Of a stretch of 6,130 nt of DNA, positions 5,578 through 6,130 are shown piece by piece. The first letter of the stretch is position 1, and each line of letters starts with the position of its first letter. The stretch lies in contig JAGQLF010000051.1 in NCBI GenBank assembly GCA_020429545.1, forward strand, positions 1-6,130, in the 5' to 3' direction. The stretch is from Candidatus Dojkabacteria bacterium (GTDB lineage Bacteria; Patescibacteriota; Dojkabacteria; J137). Below the pieces are notes generated by a model, which made no database searches, was not told the DNA's origin, and saw only the letters and a program-made list of their open reading frames with translations. Position numbers and translations under genes: made by a program.

Positions 5578-5787
5578 TTAAAATGTGTCAATATATACAT
5601 CTGGAGTTATATCAATAATGGGGTACAGAGGTGAATCTTCTTCATCTGAAGTTCCCAACACTCCGTCTGTGCTTGCATCAATTTCTACAAACTGTTGTTG
5701 AGAAGAAAGTACAAAATATGCAATAAATGAGATTACAATTAATCCTACAATTATTAAAATATCTAAAGGTAGTTTTCTAGAATTCAT
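5578..5787 (-). CDS. Small single-pass membrane protein with an acidic tail
   Basis: With the start at 5787 this is a 69-residue protein. Residues 1-8 are polar with Arg and Lys, residues about 9-28 form one hydrophobic helix (ILIIVGLIVISFIAYFVLSS in part), and the remainder is acidic and Asp/Glu-rich (IDASTDGVLG, SDEEDSP). By the positive-inside rule the tail faces outward, as a membrane-anchored or signal-anchor protein. An ATG at 5802 would add five residues, but those codons are the TATATT -10-like sequence and its spacer, so the inner ATG is preferred: TATATT, 6 bases, ATG. No homologue is recognised and the role is unknown. Confidence 0.6.
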   Translation of the reverse strand: MNSRKLPLDILIIVGLIVISFIAYFVLSSQQQFVEIDASTDGVLGTSDEEDSPLYPIIDITPDVYIDTF

Positions 5788-5793
5788 ACAATA

Positions 5794-5799
5794 AATATA
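5794..5799 (-). promoter_or_regulatory. -10 box of the 69-residue membrane protein gene
   Basis: On the minus strand this is TATATT, ending 6 bases before the ATG at 5787. The spacing matches metG and the 85-residue gene and decides the start in favour of 5787 over 5802. No convincing -35 is seen. Confidence 0.4.
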
Positions 5800-5827
5800 C
5801 ATTGAATTGACTAAAGAGTATATAAGC

Positions 5828-5851
5828 TAAGATTTCTGTAAAAGAATCTTA
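5828..5851. repeat. Short hairpin flanking the large inverted-repeat element
   Basis: TAAGATT (5828-5834) and AATCTTA (5845-5851) pair perfectly over 7 bp around a 10-base loop. No T-run follows in either direction, so it is not an intrinsic terminator. It abuts the left arm of the larger element and may be part of it. Confidence 0.35.
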
Positions 5852-5890
5852 TTAACTTCAGATTATCAAGTATAAACAGTTTAGTATTTC

Positions 5891-5914
5891 GTACTTTTGG
5901 AGACCCAAAAGTAC
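5891..5914. repeat. Local hairpin competing with the outer stem
   Basis: GTACTTTTGG (5891-5900) pairs perfectly over 10 bp with CCAAAAGTAC (5905-5914) around a 4-base loop. The same left arm also pairs with 6027-6038, so the local and long-range stems exclude one another. Confidence 0.7.
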
Positions 5915-5925
5915 TGCAAAAAGTC

Positions 5926-5995
5926 CTGGGGGAATTACATTTTCTTCTCAAGGTTGGCTTACCTTTTTCCTTATAAAGAAAGGTAATTCCCCCAG
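5926..5995. repeat. 13-bp central stem with inner hairpins
   Basis: CTGGGGGAATTAC (5926-5938) pairs perfectly with GTAATTCCCCCAG (5983-5995). The 44-base interior can fold further in two ways: AAGGT (5950-5954) with ACCTT (5961-5965), or ACCTTT (5961-5966) with AAAGGT (5979-5984). The second would compete with the base of the main stem. A second C-run (5997-6001) could also pair with the G-run. Confidence 0.7.
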
Positions 5996-6130
5996 ACCCC
6001 CACGTGCTAGTTTTATTTTGTGCCTACAAAAGTACGAAGCAGAATTTTATAAACTGAGAAGAACTGAAGTTAATGTAAAATATCAAATCAGGAAGGAAGT
6101 TATTTAAAAAATCTGCACCTTAGTTTTTCT

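Larger units (their letters stand above)
5851..6074. repeat. Large nested inverted-repeat element in the gene-free right end
   Basis: The ~330 bases right of the last gene hold this element and no supported ORF. Outer arms 5851-5861 and 6064-6074 are perfect over 11 bp. Middle arms TTCGTACTTTTG (5888-5899) and CAAAAGTACGAA (6027-6038) are perfect over 12 bp. Between them the two sides are partly complementary, including an AGT...TATAAA stretch on each side, making imperfect terminal inverted repeats of about 48 bp. Inside lies a 13-bp stem (5926-5938 with 5983-5995). Its G-runs and C-runs contrast with the AT-rich surroundings. No flanking target duplication is evident. It could be a MITE-like mobile repeat, a structured RNA, or an intergenic palindrome family; I cannot tell which. 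Confidence 0.75.

Noticed and set aside
5888..5914. Intrinsic terminator
   Set aside because: The local hairpin is strong but no T-run follows on either strand and no gene ends directly upstream in the right orientation.
5851..6074. CRISPR array or insertion sequence with transposase
   Set aside because: There are no regularly spaced direct repeats and no ORF inside; all symmetry is inverted.
6088..6099. Purine-rich GGAAGGAAG as a Shine-Dalgarno site
   Set aside because: No ATG, GTG or TTG follows at suitable spacing, and other genes in the window do not use such sites.
6100..6130. Possible C-terminal end of a minus-strand gene (EKLRCRFFK then TAA)
   Set aside because: Only nine codons are visible before the edge and another plus frame is also open, so there is no real support.

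Overview
This is an AT-rich, densely packed bacterial window. It looks like a small-genome member of the Candidate Phyla Radiation (Patescibacteria). The grounds are a short methionyl-tRNA synthetase with CPR-like motif variants, a WecA/MraY-type glycosyltransferase with altered acidic motifs beside a small LPP-FY membrane protein, a tRNA gene with no encoded CCA, and no Shine-Dalgarno sequences. The placement is inferred from motif style, not from a marker gene. The standard genetic code fits: long glycine-containing ORFs have no in-frame TGA and most genes end in TAA.

Layout. Positions 1-170 are intergenic. On the minus strand this stretch carries an extended -10, a strong hairpin followed by a T-tract, and perhaps the start of a leftward gene running off the edge. 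Positions 171-2011 are a two-gene plus-strand operon with a 1-base TAATG overlap: a three-helix membrane protein and a polyprenyl-phosphate sugar-1-phosphate transferase. Positions 2013-3529 hold two minus-strand genes, a protein-kinase-fold protein and an unrecognised 165-residue soluble protein. Next comes tRNA-Thr(CGU) on the minus strand (3564-3636). A divergent promoter region leads to metG (3810-5282, plus). Converging on metG are two small minus-strand genes, an 85-residue unknown and a 69-residue single-pass membrane protein (start corrected to 5787). The rightmost ~330 bases have no gene but hold an elaborate nested inverted-repeat element (5851-6074).

Working together. The only clear functional pair is the 171-2011 operon, probably acting at the membrane on lipid-linked glycan synthesis. 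metG and tRNA-Thr are housekeeping translation genes. The other genes have no evident pathway link. Both converging gene pairs meet with a 1-base gap or overlapping stop codons, leaving no room for terminators.

The two most notable signals are non-coding. First, at almost every gene a -10-like hexamer lies about 5-10 bases before the ATG with no ribosome binding site, implying leaderless or nearly leaderless mRNAs. Second, the 5851-6074 element has three nested perfect stems, one of which can form in two mutually exclusive ways.
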